From contig JADJOC010000010.1 of the NCBI GenBank assembly GCA_016713965.1, forward strand, positions 434,001 through 498,000: a stretch of 64,000 bases of DNA. The letters run 5' to 3'. The translations under genes were made by a program, and so were the position numbers. This stretch comes from Chitinophagaceae bacterium. Its GTDB lineage: Bacteria; Bacteroidota; Bacteroidia; Chitinophagales; Chitinophagaceae. Shown here piece after piece: positions 29,989-39,353 of the stretch; the first letter of the stretch is position 1, and the number at the start of each line of letters is the position of its first letter. The notes under the pieces were generated by a model that saw only the letters and a program-made list of their open reading frames with translations, was not told the DNA's origin and searched no databases.

Positions 29989-30330
29989 CTATCTATATTA
30001 AACATACATTTTATTGTGTTACTATATTTGAGTAATAATTGATGCAGCAATAGCTAAATTACATAAATATCTAAACTGCTGGCAGTTGGTAAAAGTTATA
30101 CAATACTTGGAGCATGAAAAGAAAAAATCATTAAATTGTCAACTGCAAAAGAAATATTAATGGGACCTAAGTTTTATGATGCTTTAATTTAAAAGCTATT
30201 TATTGAAATAATAAGTAGTAAATAATAGATTTTTATCAACCTTTTATTACTATTTTCGTTATTGTACAAATGATGTAATTATTTGTATTTTATACCTGGA
30301 ACTCTCTTTGAAAGAATTAAAAATAATAAA

Positions 30331-32033
30331 ATGGCAGAAACTGCTATAAAAACTTTACATACTAGTGCATTACAGCGTATTTTTAAAGTAATACGCCTGG
30401 AAAAAAATGAAATTTCAAGCATATACTTTTATGCTATATTAAGTGGTTTAATCCAGCTTTCGTTGCCTTTAGGTATACAATCACTTATCAGCTTTGTATT
30501 AGGCGGGTCTTTATCAACTTCGCTTGTTGTTTTAATTGTATTGGTGGTATCTGGTGTTTTTTTTACCGGTTTGCTACAAGTCAATCAAATGAAACTGATA
30601 GAAAAAATACAACAAAAAATATTCGTCCGCTACTCATTTGGATTTGCTGACCGTATTCCAAAACTTAACCTTTCCGCAGTAGACAATTATTATTTACCGG
30701 AATTGGTAAATCGTTTTTTTGATACTGTTCTATTGCAAAAAGGCATTTCAAAAATTCTTTTAGATATCCCGGCAGCTTCTATACAAATCTTTTTTGGTCT
30801 AATACTCCTGTCATTTTATCATCCGGTATTTATATTTTTTGGTATTAGCTTAATTACAATAATTTTCATCATTTTGCGACTAGCCGGCGGTAAAGGCCTG
30901 GAAACAAGCATACAGGAAAGCAATTATAAATATGCCGTTATTGGGTGGCTGGAAGAAATAGCAAGAGTAGTAAAATCCTTTAAATTTTCTAAAAATAATA
31001 CACTGCATATTGGTAGTACCAACAAGCTGGTAACAGGCTATCTGGATAGAAGGACAAGTCATTTCAAAATATTACTTATTCAATACTGGAGCCTTATCGC
31101 TTTTAAGGTATTAATAACAGCAGCTATGCTTATTGTAGGCAGTATACTTTTGGTAAATCAACAATTGAATATCGGCCAGTTTATTGCTGCAGAAATTGTG
31201 TTACTAATGGTAATTACATCTGTAGAAAAGATAATTGTAAACTTGGATAAAGTATATGATATATTAACATCAGTTGAAAAACTAGCAACCGTAATTGACA
31301 AACCAATAGAAAAAGTGGTACTATCCAATTTAATCCCCTAACAGAAGGCATTTCGATAGAAGTAAATAATTTGACATTTGCGTATGAAAATGACGTTAAA
31401 AATAAAGTTTTACAAAATGTAACTTTTAAAATTCGCAAGGGCGAAAAAATTTGTTTAATGGGCCCACAAGGGGCAGGAAAATCTACTTTACTTAAATTAC
31501 TTACGGGTGCTTATCCTGATCACGAGGGAAATATCTTGCTAAATAATATTTCCCTGGGAAATTATGATTTGCAATCTTTACGAAATAATACAGGTATACT
31601 GCTAAGCCAACAGGATATTTTTAATGGCACATTACTGGAAAATATAACGATGGGTAACCGATCAATTACAGTAGAGCAAATTTTAATATTAGCCAATCAA
31701 CTTAATCTTAATACTTACCTGGCTGATCTGAAAGATGGGTTTAATACACAATTATATCCTGCAGGAGAAAAATTATCCCGTAAGATTATTCATAAAATTT
31801 TATTGCTGAGGGCTTTAATTAATACTCCACAACTTTTATTGCTGGAAGACCCGTTTGATATGGAACAATCTACCAGGGAAAGTATAATGAATTATCTACT
31901 TACACTGGATAGTACAGTTATAGCAACTTTTAATAATATAGACCTGGCAAAAAAGTTTGATACAATAATTTATTTCCAGGATGGTATTATCAAAGCATAT
32001 GGTAAATGGGATGACATAAAAGATTCTTTATAA
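30331..32033 (+). CDS. ABC exporter (type I secretion), degenerate signature, one frameshift
   Basis: A fused membrane-ATPase exporter. I prefer ATG 30331 (MAETAIKTLHTSALQRIF); an upstream start at 30283 has no support. The first ~300 residues form the six-helix ABC membrane domain. The frame breaks at about 31313, fixed by one A, joining KSGTIQFNPLTEGISIEVNN. The ATPase domain has Walker A GPQGAGKST and Walker B LLLLEDPFD. The signature is abnormal: instead of LSGGQ it reads GEKLSRKIIHKILLLRAL. The total is about 568 residues. HlyD and TolC homologues follow directly, so it should export a peptide or protein across both membranes. No N-terminal peptidase domain is seen. Confidence 0.88.
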
Positions 32034-32053
32034 ATTAAAAAATATTCTACGCA

Positions 32054-33397
32054 ATGGATTATGTGAATATTAAGATTGAAGAACAATTAAATAATTTAAA
32101 TTTAACTGCTCTGCACTTCATATATAAAATAAACACCAAAAGCCGGATAAAATATTGGTTTATTGGAATATTTGTGTTTTTATTAGTATTATTATTTATT
32201 CCATGGACTCAAAATATCAGGTCAGCAGGAATGGTCACCACTCTGCGGCAGGAGCAGCGTCCACAAGAATTGAACTCTGTAATTCCCGGCAAAGTGGTAA
32301 AATGGCATGTAAAAGAGGGAGATTATGTAAGTGCTGGTGATACTATATTACAACTGTCAGAAATTAAAGATGATTATTTAGATCCTAATTTATTAGGGCG
32401 CACCCAGGAGCAATTATCAGCAAAGCAGAGTAGTATTGAAAATTATAAAAGCAAGGCCAATACTGCTGATGTGCAAATCAGCGCTTTATCACAGGGCCGG
32501 GTTCTAAAAATTTCACAAATAGAAAATAAGATGCGCCAGCAACAAATGAAAATACAAAGTGACAGTATGGAAATGCTGGCGGCCAGGAATGACTTTACTA
32601 TTGCTACAGAACAGTTTCGAAGGCAGAATAGTATGTATGATAGCGGACTTGTTTCTTTAACCCAGCTGGAGCAGCGTAATGTCAGCTTTCAAAATGCAAA
32701 TGCTAAAAAGACAAGTGCAGAAATTAAGTATTTAAATGCAAAGCAGGAATTAGCTATCCTTCAAATTGAATTAAATGGGGCTATTCAGGATTATAATGAA
32801 AAAATATCAAAGGCATCAGGTGATAAATTTCAATCTTTATCTCAAATAGCAACAGGACAGGGCGAAGTTTCCAAATTGCAGAACCAATACATGAATTATG
32901 ATATCCGCAGTAAACTGTATTTTATACTGGCACCACAAAGCGGACAAATTACCAAAGCAAAGAAAGCTGGTATTGGCGAAATATTAAAAGATGGTGAAAT
33001 GATCGTAGAGATAGTACCTGATCAAATTGAATATGCGGTAGAAATTTTCGTACGCCCGGTTGATTTGCCTTTACTAGAAAAAGGGCAGAAAGTAAGATTT
33101 ATGTTTGATGGCTATCCGGCAATTGTGTTTAGCGGCTGGCCAAAAGCATCTTCAGGTACATTTGGAGGAAAAATAGCTGCTATCGAAAATTCTGTGAGTG
33201 ATAATGGTAAATTCAGGGTATTGGTGACTGAAGATGATAATGACAGGCCATGGCCAAGGCAGTTAAAAATGGGCACAGGGGCACAAGCTATGGCTTTGCT
33301 TAAAACTGTACCTATCTGGTATGAAGTATGGCGGAATATAAATGGTTTTCCACCAGACTACTATAAAGAAAAATATAAGGATGAAAAGAAAAAATAA
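32054..33397 (+). CDS. HlyD-family periplasmic adaptor
   Basis: A 447-residue membrane-fusion protein of type I secretion. A single membrane helix lies at about residues 36-53 (WFIGIFVFLLVLLFIPW). It is followed by the biotinyl-lipoyl segment (VIPGKVVKWHVKEGDYVSAGDTI), a long coiled coil rich in Gln, Asn and Lys (about residues 115-280), and the returning beta-barrel part (ILAPQSGQITKAKKAGIGEI). It begins 20 bases after the ABC gene and ends nine before tolC, so the three genes form one operon. It is intact. Confidence 0.9.
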   Translation: MDYVNIKIEEQLNNLNLTALHFIYKINTKSRIKYWFIGIFVFLLVLLFIPWTQNIRSAGMVTTLRQEQRPQELNSVIPGKVVKWHVKEGDYVSAGDTILQLSEIKDDYLDPNLLGRTQEQLSAKQSSIENYKSKANTADVQISALSQGRVLKISQIENKMRQQQMKIQSDSMEMLAARNDFTIATEQFRRQNSMYDSGLVSLTQLEQRNVSFQNANAKKTSAEIKYLNAKQELAILQIELNGAIQDYNEKISKASGDKFQSLSQIATGQGEVSKLQNQYMNYDIRSKLYFILAPQSGQITKAKKAGIGEILKDGEMIVEIVPDQIEYAVEIFVRPVDLPLLEKGQKVRFMFDGYPAIVFSGWPKASSGTFGGKIAAIENSVSDNGKFRVLVTEDDNDRPWPRQLKMGTGAQAMALLKTVPIWYEVWRNINGFPPDYYKEKYKDEKKK

Positions 33398-33406
33398 TAT
33401 AATAAA

Positions 33407-34813
33407 ATGAGGATTGAAAAGATAATTAGTTTTGTATTTTATTTTATACTTGCCTATTTTAAAACATACGCTCAGCAAAAATCGGACTTACATATACTTT
33501 CTATTGAAGAATTTATCAATATTGTAAGGCTATATCACCCAATTGTAAAACAGGCTGATATTAATATACAAATGGCTAAGGCCAATTTACTAAGCGCAAG
33601 AGGTGGATTTGATCCTTCATTTTATGTGAATAATGAACAAAAAACTTTTGACGGCAAAAACTATTATAATTATACAAATCCTGAATTGAAAATCCCTACA
33701 TGGTATGGAATAGAAGTAAAGGCAGGATTGGAAAACAATAGTGGTCAATTTCTAAATTCGGAAGCAACCAGCGGTCAAACGAGCTATGTTGGATTATCTG
33801 TTCCCTTAGCAAAAAATTTATTCATAGATAAGCGTAGGGCTACGTTACAGCAATCTAAGATATTTATCAATTTAAGCAATGCAGATAGGTTAAATACTAT
33901 AAATGATATAATGTTTGATGCTTACGCTGCCTATTACAACTGGGTAAAAGAGTTTCAGCTATATAATAATATCACAGAAGCAGTAAAAGTAAATGAAGCA
34001 AGGTTTGGCCTAGTTAAAATAGGATACCGCCAAGGAGACAGGCCAGCCATTGATACTGTAGAAGCATTAGCACAATTACAGAATTTTCAGTATTTACAAA
34101 GTGAAAGTTTAGTGAAATATAAGAACGCAGCTTTAGAAATTTCTAATTTTTTATGGATTGAAAATAACACACCTTATATATTAAGTGATGAAGCTCCGCA
34201 AATTATTACAAGTCTTGATGATAAGCCAGTCCCTATAATAGATGAACTTTTATATACTGCCAGCGTTAATCATCCCAAGCTTAAAATGTTTGATTACAAA
34301 TTAGCGTCTTTAGTGGTAGAGAGAAAATTAAAATTTCAAAGTTTACTGCCTACGGTTAATTTAAAAACTAATTTATTAAATAAAGGATATAGTGTATTGA
34401 AAAATGCCAGTATACCTTTTTATGAAAATAATTATAAGTTTGGGCTGGATGTAGGAATGCCTCTGTTTTTTCGTGAAGGCAGGGGAGCATATAGAGCCGC
34501 TAAATTAAAAATACAGCAAAATGAGTATGAATTAAGTATGCAACAACTAGAAGTATCCAATAAAATTAAATACTATTATAATGAAGTGGTTGGTTTAAAA
34601 CAGCAAATTCAAATCAGTGAGAATATTTATAAGAATAATCAGCTACTTTTTAGCGGAGAAGATACGAGGTTTAAAGGAGGTGAAAGCACGCTTTTTTTGT
34701 TGAACAGCCGTGAAAATAAAGTGCTAGAAACTTTTCAAAAATTAATTGAGCTTAGATTTAAACTGAATAAATCTTTGGTGGCACTTCAATGGGCTGCCGG
34801 ACAATTAAGATAA
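33407..34813 (+). CDS. TolC-family outer-membrane channel
   Basis: A 468-residue outer-membrane efflux protein with a signal peptide (MRIEKIISFVFYFILAYFKTYAQ). Alternating helices and strands of the TolC fold show in SIEEFINIVRLYHPIVKQADINIQMAK, AKANLLSARGGFDPSFYV and YRAAKLKIQQNEYELSMQQLEV. It completes the exporter begun by the ABC and HlyD genes. No substrate gene is seen next to the operon. It is intact. Confidence 0.9.
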   Translation: MRIEKIISFVFYFILAYFKTYAQQKSDLHILSIEEFINIVRLYHPIVKQADINIQMAKANLLSARGGFDPSFYVNNEQKTFDGKNYYNYTNPELKIPTWYGIEVKAGLENNSGQFLNSEATSGQTSYVGLSVPLAKNLFIDKRRATLQQSKIFINLSNADRLNTINDIMFDAYAAYYNWVKEFQLYNNITEAVKVNEARFGLVKIGYRQGDRPAIDTVEALAQLQNFQYLQSESLVKYKNAALEISNFLWIENNTPYILSDEAPQIITSLDDKPVPIIDELLYTASVNHPKLKMFDYKLASLVVERKLKFQSLLPTVNLKTNLLNKGYSVLKNASIPFYENNYKFGLDVGMPLFFREGRGAYRAAKLKIQQNEYELSMQQLEVSNKIKYYYNEVVGLKQQIQISENIYKNNQLLFSGEDTRFKGGESTLFLLNSRENKVLETFQKLIELRFKLNKSLVALQWAAGQLR

Positions 34814-34851
34814 TTATAATTTCGGTCTGATAAAAGCCAAGTAATGGTATT

Positions 34852-34895
34852 TTGTACAAGAATGCGACCACCGCTTTTAGCGGGGCAGGCTGCCA
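34852..34895 (-). repeat. REP-like element, family A, copy 4
   Basis: Inverse orientation: TTGTACAAGAATGCGACCACC, a CCGC...GCGG hairpin, then GGGGCAGGCTGCC. It lies between the tolC stop and the convergent mqnE end. Confidence 0.65.
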
Positions 34896-34936
34896 CAAAT
34901 GTTTTGAATAAAATTATAAATGCCTGTACAATAAAT

Positions 34937-36105
34937 TTAATTTAACGCAGTTAAATTTTCTTCCACAGAAAAATCAACATTGCTGTAATCTTTTATTTCT
35001 TTGTACAATGTATCCCGTTCTATTGGTTGCCTTTTTACTTGTTTGATCAGGTTAACCAGTTCGGCTGTATTCATTGCCGGTGTTTGTTCTTCACTGCCTG
35101 CCATAGAATATATTTTTGTAGAGTCATCAATTGTGCCATCAATATCATTTACACCAAAAGATAAGCTGAGCTGTGCATTTTGCCTGCCCAGCATAGGCCA
35201 GTAGGCTTTGATATGAGCAAAATTATCCAGGTAAATTCTTGCAATGGCATACACCCGCATGTCTTCAATCACCGAAGACTCTGGCACACTGCTCATGTCA
35301 TTATTTTTATTTCGGAATTTTAAAGGGATAAAAGTATTGAAGCCACCGGTTTTATCCTGTAGGTCTCTTAACCTTTTCATATGGTCGATGCGGTGTTCGT
35401 ATTTTTCAACATGCCCGTACAACATGGTGGCATTGCTATGCATGCCCAGGTTGTGTGCGGCTTCGTGTATGGCCAGCCAGCCTTGTGCATCTACTTTATC
35501 CCCGGCAATTTGTCCCCTGGTAGCTTCATCAAAAATTTCGGCACCACCACCCGGCAAAGAATCAAGGCCTGCTTCGTGTAATTGTTTCATGCCTTCTTCT
35601 ATAGAAAGTTTTGCTTTTCTGAACATATAATCCAGCTCTACCGCTGTAAATGCTTTTACATGTAAATCGGGCCGGTGGCTTTTTATTTTTGCATCAGCTC
35701 AATAAAATAAGCCATGTTCATTTTTGGTGTACACCGCCTACAATGTGCACTTCAGTAATAGGCTTGCCATCGTAAGTTTTTACAATATCCAGCATCTGGT
35801 CAATACTCAGTTCCCAGCCTTCTTCTTTGTGTGCATACAGGCGGGAGTAGGAGCAAAATTTGCAGCTGAATACACAAACATTAGTTGGTTCGATATGAAA
35901 ATTTCTGTTGAAATAAGTTTTATTGCCGTGTAGTTTTTCACGAATATAATTCGCCAATAATCCTACAAAGGGTAGGGAGGCTTTTTCGAAAAGTAAAATG
36001 CCTTCTTCGTCTGTTATGCGCTGATTGCTTTTTTACTTTTTCGGCAATAGGTTTAAGCTCGTTATCGGTAGTGGAATCAATTAAAAAATCTATGGAATCG
36101 CTCAT
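34937..36105 (-). CDS. mqnE: Aminodeoxyfutalosine synthase, three frameshifts
   Basis: Radical-SAM enzyme of the futalosine route to menaquinone; it joins SAM to 3-[(1-carboxyvinyl)oxy]benzoate. The start is ATG 36105 (MSDSIDFLIDSTTDNELKPI). The SAM cluster motif is CVFSCKFC (Cx3Cx2C), with HIEPTNVC before it and EVHIVGGVHP after it. GLDSLPGGGAEIF is the substrate-site loop typical of MqnE/CofH. Frame breaks near 36025, 35727 (one C) and 35691 (one A) can each be fixed by one base, giving about 390 residues. No other menaquinone gene is in the window. Confidence 0.88.
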
Positions 36106-36130
36106 TGCAATTTTTTTTGCAAAGTTAATA

Positions 36131-36175
36131 CATAATCAGGAAGTCAAGTTTTAGAAACTTGACTTCCTGATTATG
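36131..36175. repeat. 21-bp perfect palindrome
   Basis: CATAATCAGGAAGTCAAGTT... (36131-36151) pairs exactly with 36155-36175 around TAG. Its core GAAGTCAAGTTT recurs in the palindrome at 52292. It lies between the divergent mqnE and MFS genes; it has no T-run. Confidence 0.85.
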
Positions 36176-36297
36176 TTACCCGCTTTCTTGGTTAAAAAAA
36201 TTTTGTTCTCCTGTATTTATTGTTAAATAAATCAATATCTTCCTGTTTAAAAATCTTCATCTTGCTTTAACAATCTTTATAAAAACAAAACCACCTT

Positions 36298-37556
36298 ATG
36301 AGTATCAAGTTTCGCCTTACTATAATGAGTTTTTTGCAGTTTTTTGTCTGGGGTGCATGGTTGATTACCATTGGAACTTATTGTTTTATTGCCAAGGGCT
36401 GGACAGGCGCCCAGTTTGGCGCTATTTTTTCAACACTGGCCCTCTCTTCATTATTTATGCCTGCGCTAACTGGTATAATTGCAGACAAATGGCTGAATGC
36501 TGAAAAACTGTATGGGATATTGCACATTTTATATGGATTGGTGTTATTTTATGTTCCTTATGTAAATGACCCGGATACATTGTATTATGTAATTTTTGCA
36601 GCAATGATTTGTTATATGCCCACTATTTCATTATCCAATTCCATTGCATATACCATTTTAAAAAATAATAGTTTTGATGTGGTAAAGGTCTTCCCTCCAA
36701 TCCGTGTGTGGGGAACTATTGGTTTTATCGTAGCCATGTGGACGACCAACCTTACAGGAAGCAAAGACAATGCAAACCAGTTTATAATAGCTGCTGTAAT
36801 GGCAATATTTTTAGGAATATATTCTTTTACGCTGCCCAAATGCCCTCCTCAAAAATCTATTGCTAAAGATGCATCTTTTATTGAGCAGATGGGTTTAAGC
36901 GCTTTTAAATTATTCGCTAATTACAAAATGGCGTTGTTCTTTATTTTTTCCATGTTTCTAGGTGCAGCTTTACAGCTCACCAACATGTATGGCGATGCTT
37001 TTTTAAGTGGGTTTGAAAGCATTCCTGCATATAAGGAATCATTTATTGTACAATATTCCACCATTATCCTGTCTATTTCTCAAATGTCTGAAACCCTGTT
37101 TATTTTAGCTATACCCTTTTTCCTTAAACGTTTTGGCATAAAAGCAGTAATGTCGTTTGCTATGTTTGCCTGGGTATTACGCTTTGGGTTATTTGCTTAT
37201 GGAGATCCTTCTTTTTTAGGTACAACTATGATTGTGTTGTCATGCATTGTGTATGGTATGGCCTTTGACTTTTTTAATATTTCCGGCTCTCTTTTTATCG
37301 AAACACAAACAGATAGCAGGATAAGGAGCAGCGCTCAAGGCCTTTTATGACCATGACAAATGGGGTAGGCGCTTACCTTGGCAGTATAGTAAGTGGGTTT
37401 GTTATTGACCGGTTTTATTCGTTACCAGGCGGTTCAAAAGATTGGCATGGTATCTGGCTGGCTTTTGCCGGTTATGCACTGGTAATTGCAATTTTGTTTT
37501 TAATATTCTTTAAGCACAAGCATGATCGAAATGCAATAAAAAATATACAGCATTAA
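36298..37556 (+). CDS. MFS nucleoside transporter (NupG-like), one frameshift
   Basis: A 12-helix inner-membrane transporter of the nucleoside:H+ symporter family. The N-terminus (SFLQFFVWGAWLITIGTYCF) and the segments PALTGIIADKWL and PIRVWGTIGFIVAMW are characteristic of NupG/XapB relatives in Bacteroidota. The frame breaks at about 37346 in a T-run, joining SSAQGLFMTMTNGVGAYLG; the last two helices follow. The total is about 420 residues. It is divergent from mqnE. Substrate preference cannot be read from the sequence; the link to futalosine metabolism is only positional. Confidence 0.85.
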
Positions 37557-37578
37557 AAAATGCTTTGCATTTTTAATT

Positions 37579-37637
37579 ATTTTGTCACCAGCTGCAGTTT
37601 TCCATAGCATCATCGTTGCGTCGCACTCTTGTACATT
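37579..37637 (+). repeat. REP-like element, family A, copy 5 (hairpin lost)
   Basis: TTTTGTCACCAGCTGCAG ... ATCGTTGCGTCGCACTCTTG. It has the conserved left and right ends but lacks the GC hairpin between GTTGC and GTCGCACT, as though that segment had been deleted. Confidence 0.55.
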
Positions 37638-37674
37638 ATACCATTATTAAACTTTATTGATGAAGTATAAAATT

Positions 37675-37699
37675 GAAAAACCTCCAAAATTATTGGAGG
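37675..37699 (-). terminator. Terminator of trxA
   Basis: On the minus strand CCTCCAA-taatt-TTGGAGG is followed by TTTTTC. It lies 46 bases after the trxA stop. Confidence 0.85.
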
Positions 37700-37744
37700 C
37701 TTTATTAATAATTTACAGTTAACAAATTAACTAATCAACTAAAA

Positions 37745-38062
37745 TTACATATGCTGTTCAATCTTTTTTACAAAGTTAGCTTTAGGTTGGGCACCCACTA
37801 ACTTATCAACCACTTTACCGCCTTTTACAAACAAAATAGCAGGAATACTTGTAATACCATAAGTGGTAGAAACCTCAGGGTTGATATCTACGTTCACCTT
37901 ACCAACATTTACCTTACCATCATATTCTTTTGCCAATTCTTCAATTACACGACCTATTGCACGGCAGGGGCCGCACCATTCTGCCCAAAAATCTATAACG
38001 GATAATTTATCTGAATCTAAAACATCGGTTTTAAAGTTCGTATCTGTGAATTCTTTTGCCAT
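37745..38062 (-). CDS. trxA: Thioredoxin
   Basis: A 105-residue cytoplasmic disulfide reductase with DFWAEWCGPCRAIG (active site WCGPC near residue 32), the cis-Pro loop TSIPAILFVKGGK near residue 74 and the usual C-terminal helix. I start it at ATG 38062 (MAKEFTDTNF); an upstream in-frame ATG at 38101 would add 13 non-conserved residues and falls next to the likely -7 element. It is intact and monocistronic, with its own terminator. Confidence 0.95.
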   Translation of the reverse strand: MAKEFTDTNFKTDVLDSDKLSVIDFWAEWCGPCRAIGRVIEELAKEYDGKVNVGKVNVDINPEVSTTYGITSIPAILFVKGGKVVDKLVGAQPKANFVKKIEQHM

Positions 38063-38102
38063 AATTTTTAATTTTATAGTTAAAACTATACAAAAATACA
38101 TC

Positions 38103-38110
38103 CAAATTTA
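38103..38110 (-). promoter_or_regulatory. Candidate -7 element of trxA
   Basis: On the minus strand the sequence is TAAATTTG, matching TAnnTTTG, about 40 bases before the trxA start. No clear -33 TTTG is seen. Confidence 0.35.
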
Positions 38111-38219
38111 TAATTGTGTTGTATTGACATATGCACATTCGTTTTGTCAGTGTTAATAAATTTTAACAATTTTTATGTAATACAAATTGAATTATAATCC
38201 TATTTATATAAATTATTAA

Positions 38220-38830
38220 ATGAAAAAAATTACTTTTTTAGCAATTATTGTCTTTTGCACAATTAATACCTTTGCTAAACCTAATGAAAATAAGAGTTAT
38301 ATTTTTTATACCGATGGGGGCGATACTTTAAAATTTAGGATTGAAAACAATAAGCTATACTTCATTGATGGGATTGTGTTAAATTATCAACCATCAAATA
38401 AAAAATTTTATTTAAAAAAATAATCAATACCGGAGCTTACACTAATGAAGAAAGTTATATCCTTTATAAAAAGGAGTATATTATTTCTCCGGTCTATGCA
38501 TCAAATCAATTGCAGTCAGCGGCCTTAACAGTAAAGACGTATTTTGGTAAAAATCGCCTGATAAATTCTTACACAAAAAAATTTAGCAATCAAAATAAAC
38601 AACAAGGGAAGTTTTTATTAAAGTATAAACTTATACAAGAGTATAAAAATTATAAAAAATATTGCGGTAAAGAATTTGATCAAAGCCTGCTGGGTGATAC
38701 AGCTTATGTTGAAGAACCACGTTTTTTAGAGGCTGATCAGAATTTTGAATATATATATTTAATAATGACGGTACAATTACCATAGATCCGACTGGATTTT
38801 CATATTATATAAATGTAAAAAATACTACTA
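38220..38830 (+). pseudogene. Secreted hypothetical protein, 5' part, interrupted by MITE-bounded insert
   Basis: The start at 38220 gives a signal peptide (MKKITFLAIIVFCTINTFAK), then SYIFYTDGGDTLKFRIENNK. Single missing A's near 38420 and 38761 join IINTGAYTNEESYILYKKEY and YLNNDGTITIDPTGFSYYIN. The frame reaches NVKNTT and is cut at 38830 by the first MITE; the reading frame would then end inside the MITE at 38845-38847. The remainder of the gene is found 3.37 kb away at 42199, in the same frame after removal of the insert and one TA. I do not recognise the family. Confidence 0.75.
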
Positions 38831-39077
38831 ACCTGAGTTCGGGATAAGAAAATTTAAAAAATTATAAGTATATAGTTATTCTACATTGAAATTAAGAGTA
38901 AAGAACTAAAGCAGAGATTACAGTAGTACAAATGTTCAGTAAAGCTGTATGGCAGTAACGGGCAGTATTCTTTCCTGCCTTGAGTTTTTTGCTACTTTTT
39001 GTGTCAAGACAAAAAGTAGAGTAATACAATTAATTGAAAAATAACGAATTATAGAGTAATTTAAACCGAACTCAGGT
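38831..39077 (+). mobile_element. MITE copy 1 (247 bp)
   Basis: Terminal inverted repeats ACCTGAGTTCGG (38831-38842) and CCGAACTCAGGT (39066-39077). The copy is nearly identical over its length to 41949-42196 and in the same orientation. The interior holds a hairpin CTACTTTTTGT-gtcaag-ACAAAAAGTAG and no gene. TA precedes it at 38829-38830. It encodes nothing, so it depends on an outside transposase; TA target choice suggests an IS630/Tc1 type. Confidence 0.88.
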
Positions 39078-39196
39078 TGTTACTTCCGCTTTTTTAGTTT
39101 CATTCAATTTAATTGCTCTAAAGCATCCGTATTAATTGGAAAAACTAAAACACCAAATTCCTTCGCATAATATAAAAGAGCGTGCTAAATTTATTT

Positions 39197-39242
39197 AACG
39201 TGTTGTGCTATTAAAATTACCGTTTTAATAGCACAACACGTT
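39197..39242. repeat. 20-bp perfect palindrome
   Basis: AACGTGTTGTGCTATTAAAA (39197-39216) pairs exactly with 39223-39242 across TTACCG. It lies upstream of the T9SS gene promoter. The 27-codon frame on the minus strand at 39104-39184 (ALLYYAKEFGVLVFPINTDA...) directly upstream of ATG 39103 may be the tail of another gene. Confidence 0.8.
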
Positions 39243-39285
39243 ATTATTTAGTTCTTTATATATTTATTGCCCCAAATTGTGAATA

Positions 39286-39319
39286 TTGAGCTATATATAA
39301 AGTATAAAGATTAACTTTG
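39286..39319 (+). promoter_or_regulatory. Promoter of the T9SS cargo gene
   Basis: TAACTTTG at 39312-39319 matches the -7 consensus TAnnTTTG, with TTG at 39286-39288 as a partial -33 box, 23 bases upstream. The start codon is 35 bases after the -7 element. Confidence 0.45.
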
Positions 39320-39353
39320 CACTTCTGTTTTTAATTAACCTAATTTTAAAACT

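Noticed and set aside
30283..30330. Earlier start for the ABC exporter
   Set aside because: The 16 extra residues are not protein-like for this family, and ATG 30331 gives the expected cytoplasmic start.
38831..39077. Non-coding RNA in the 247-bp repeat
   Set aside because: The terminal inverted repeats, TA flanks and second copy fit a MITE better; internal hairpins alone do not support an RNA gene.
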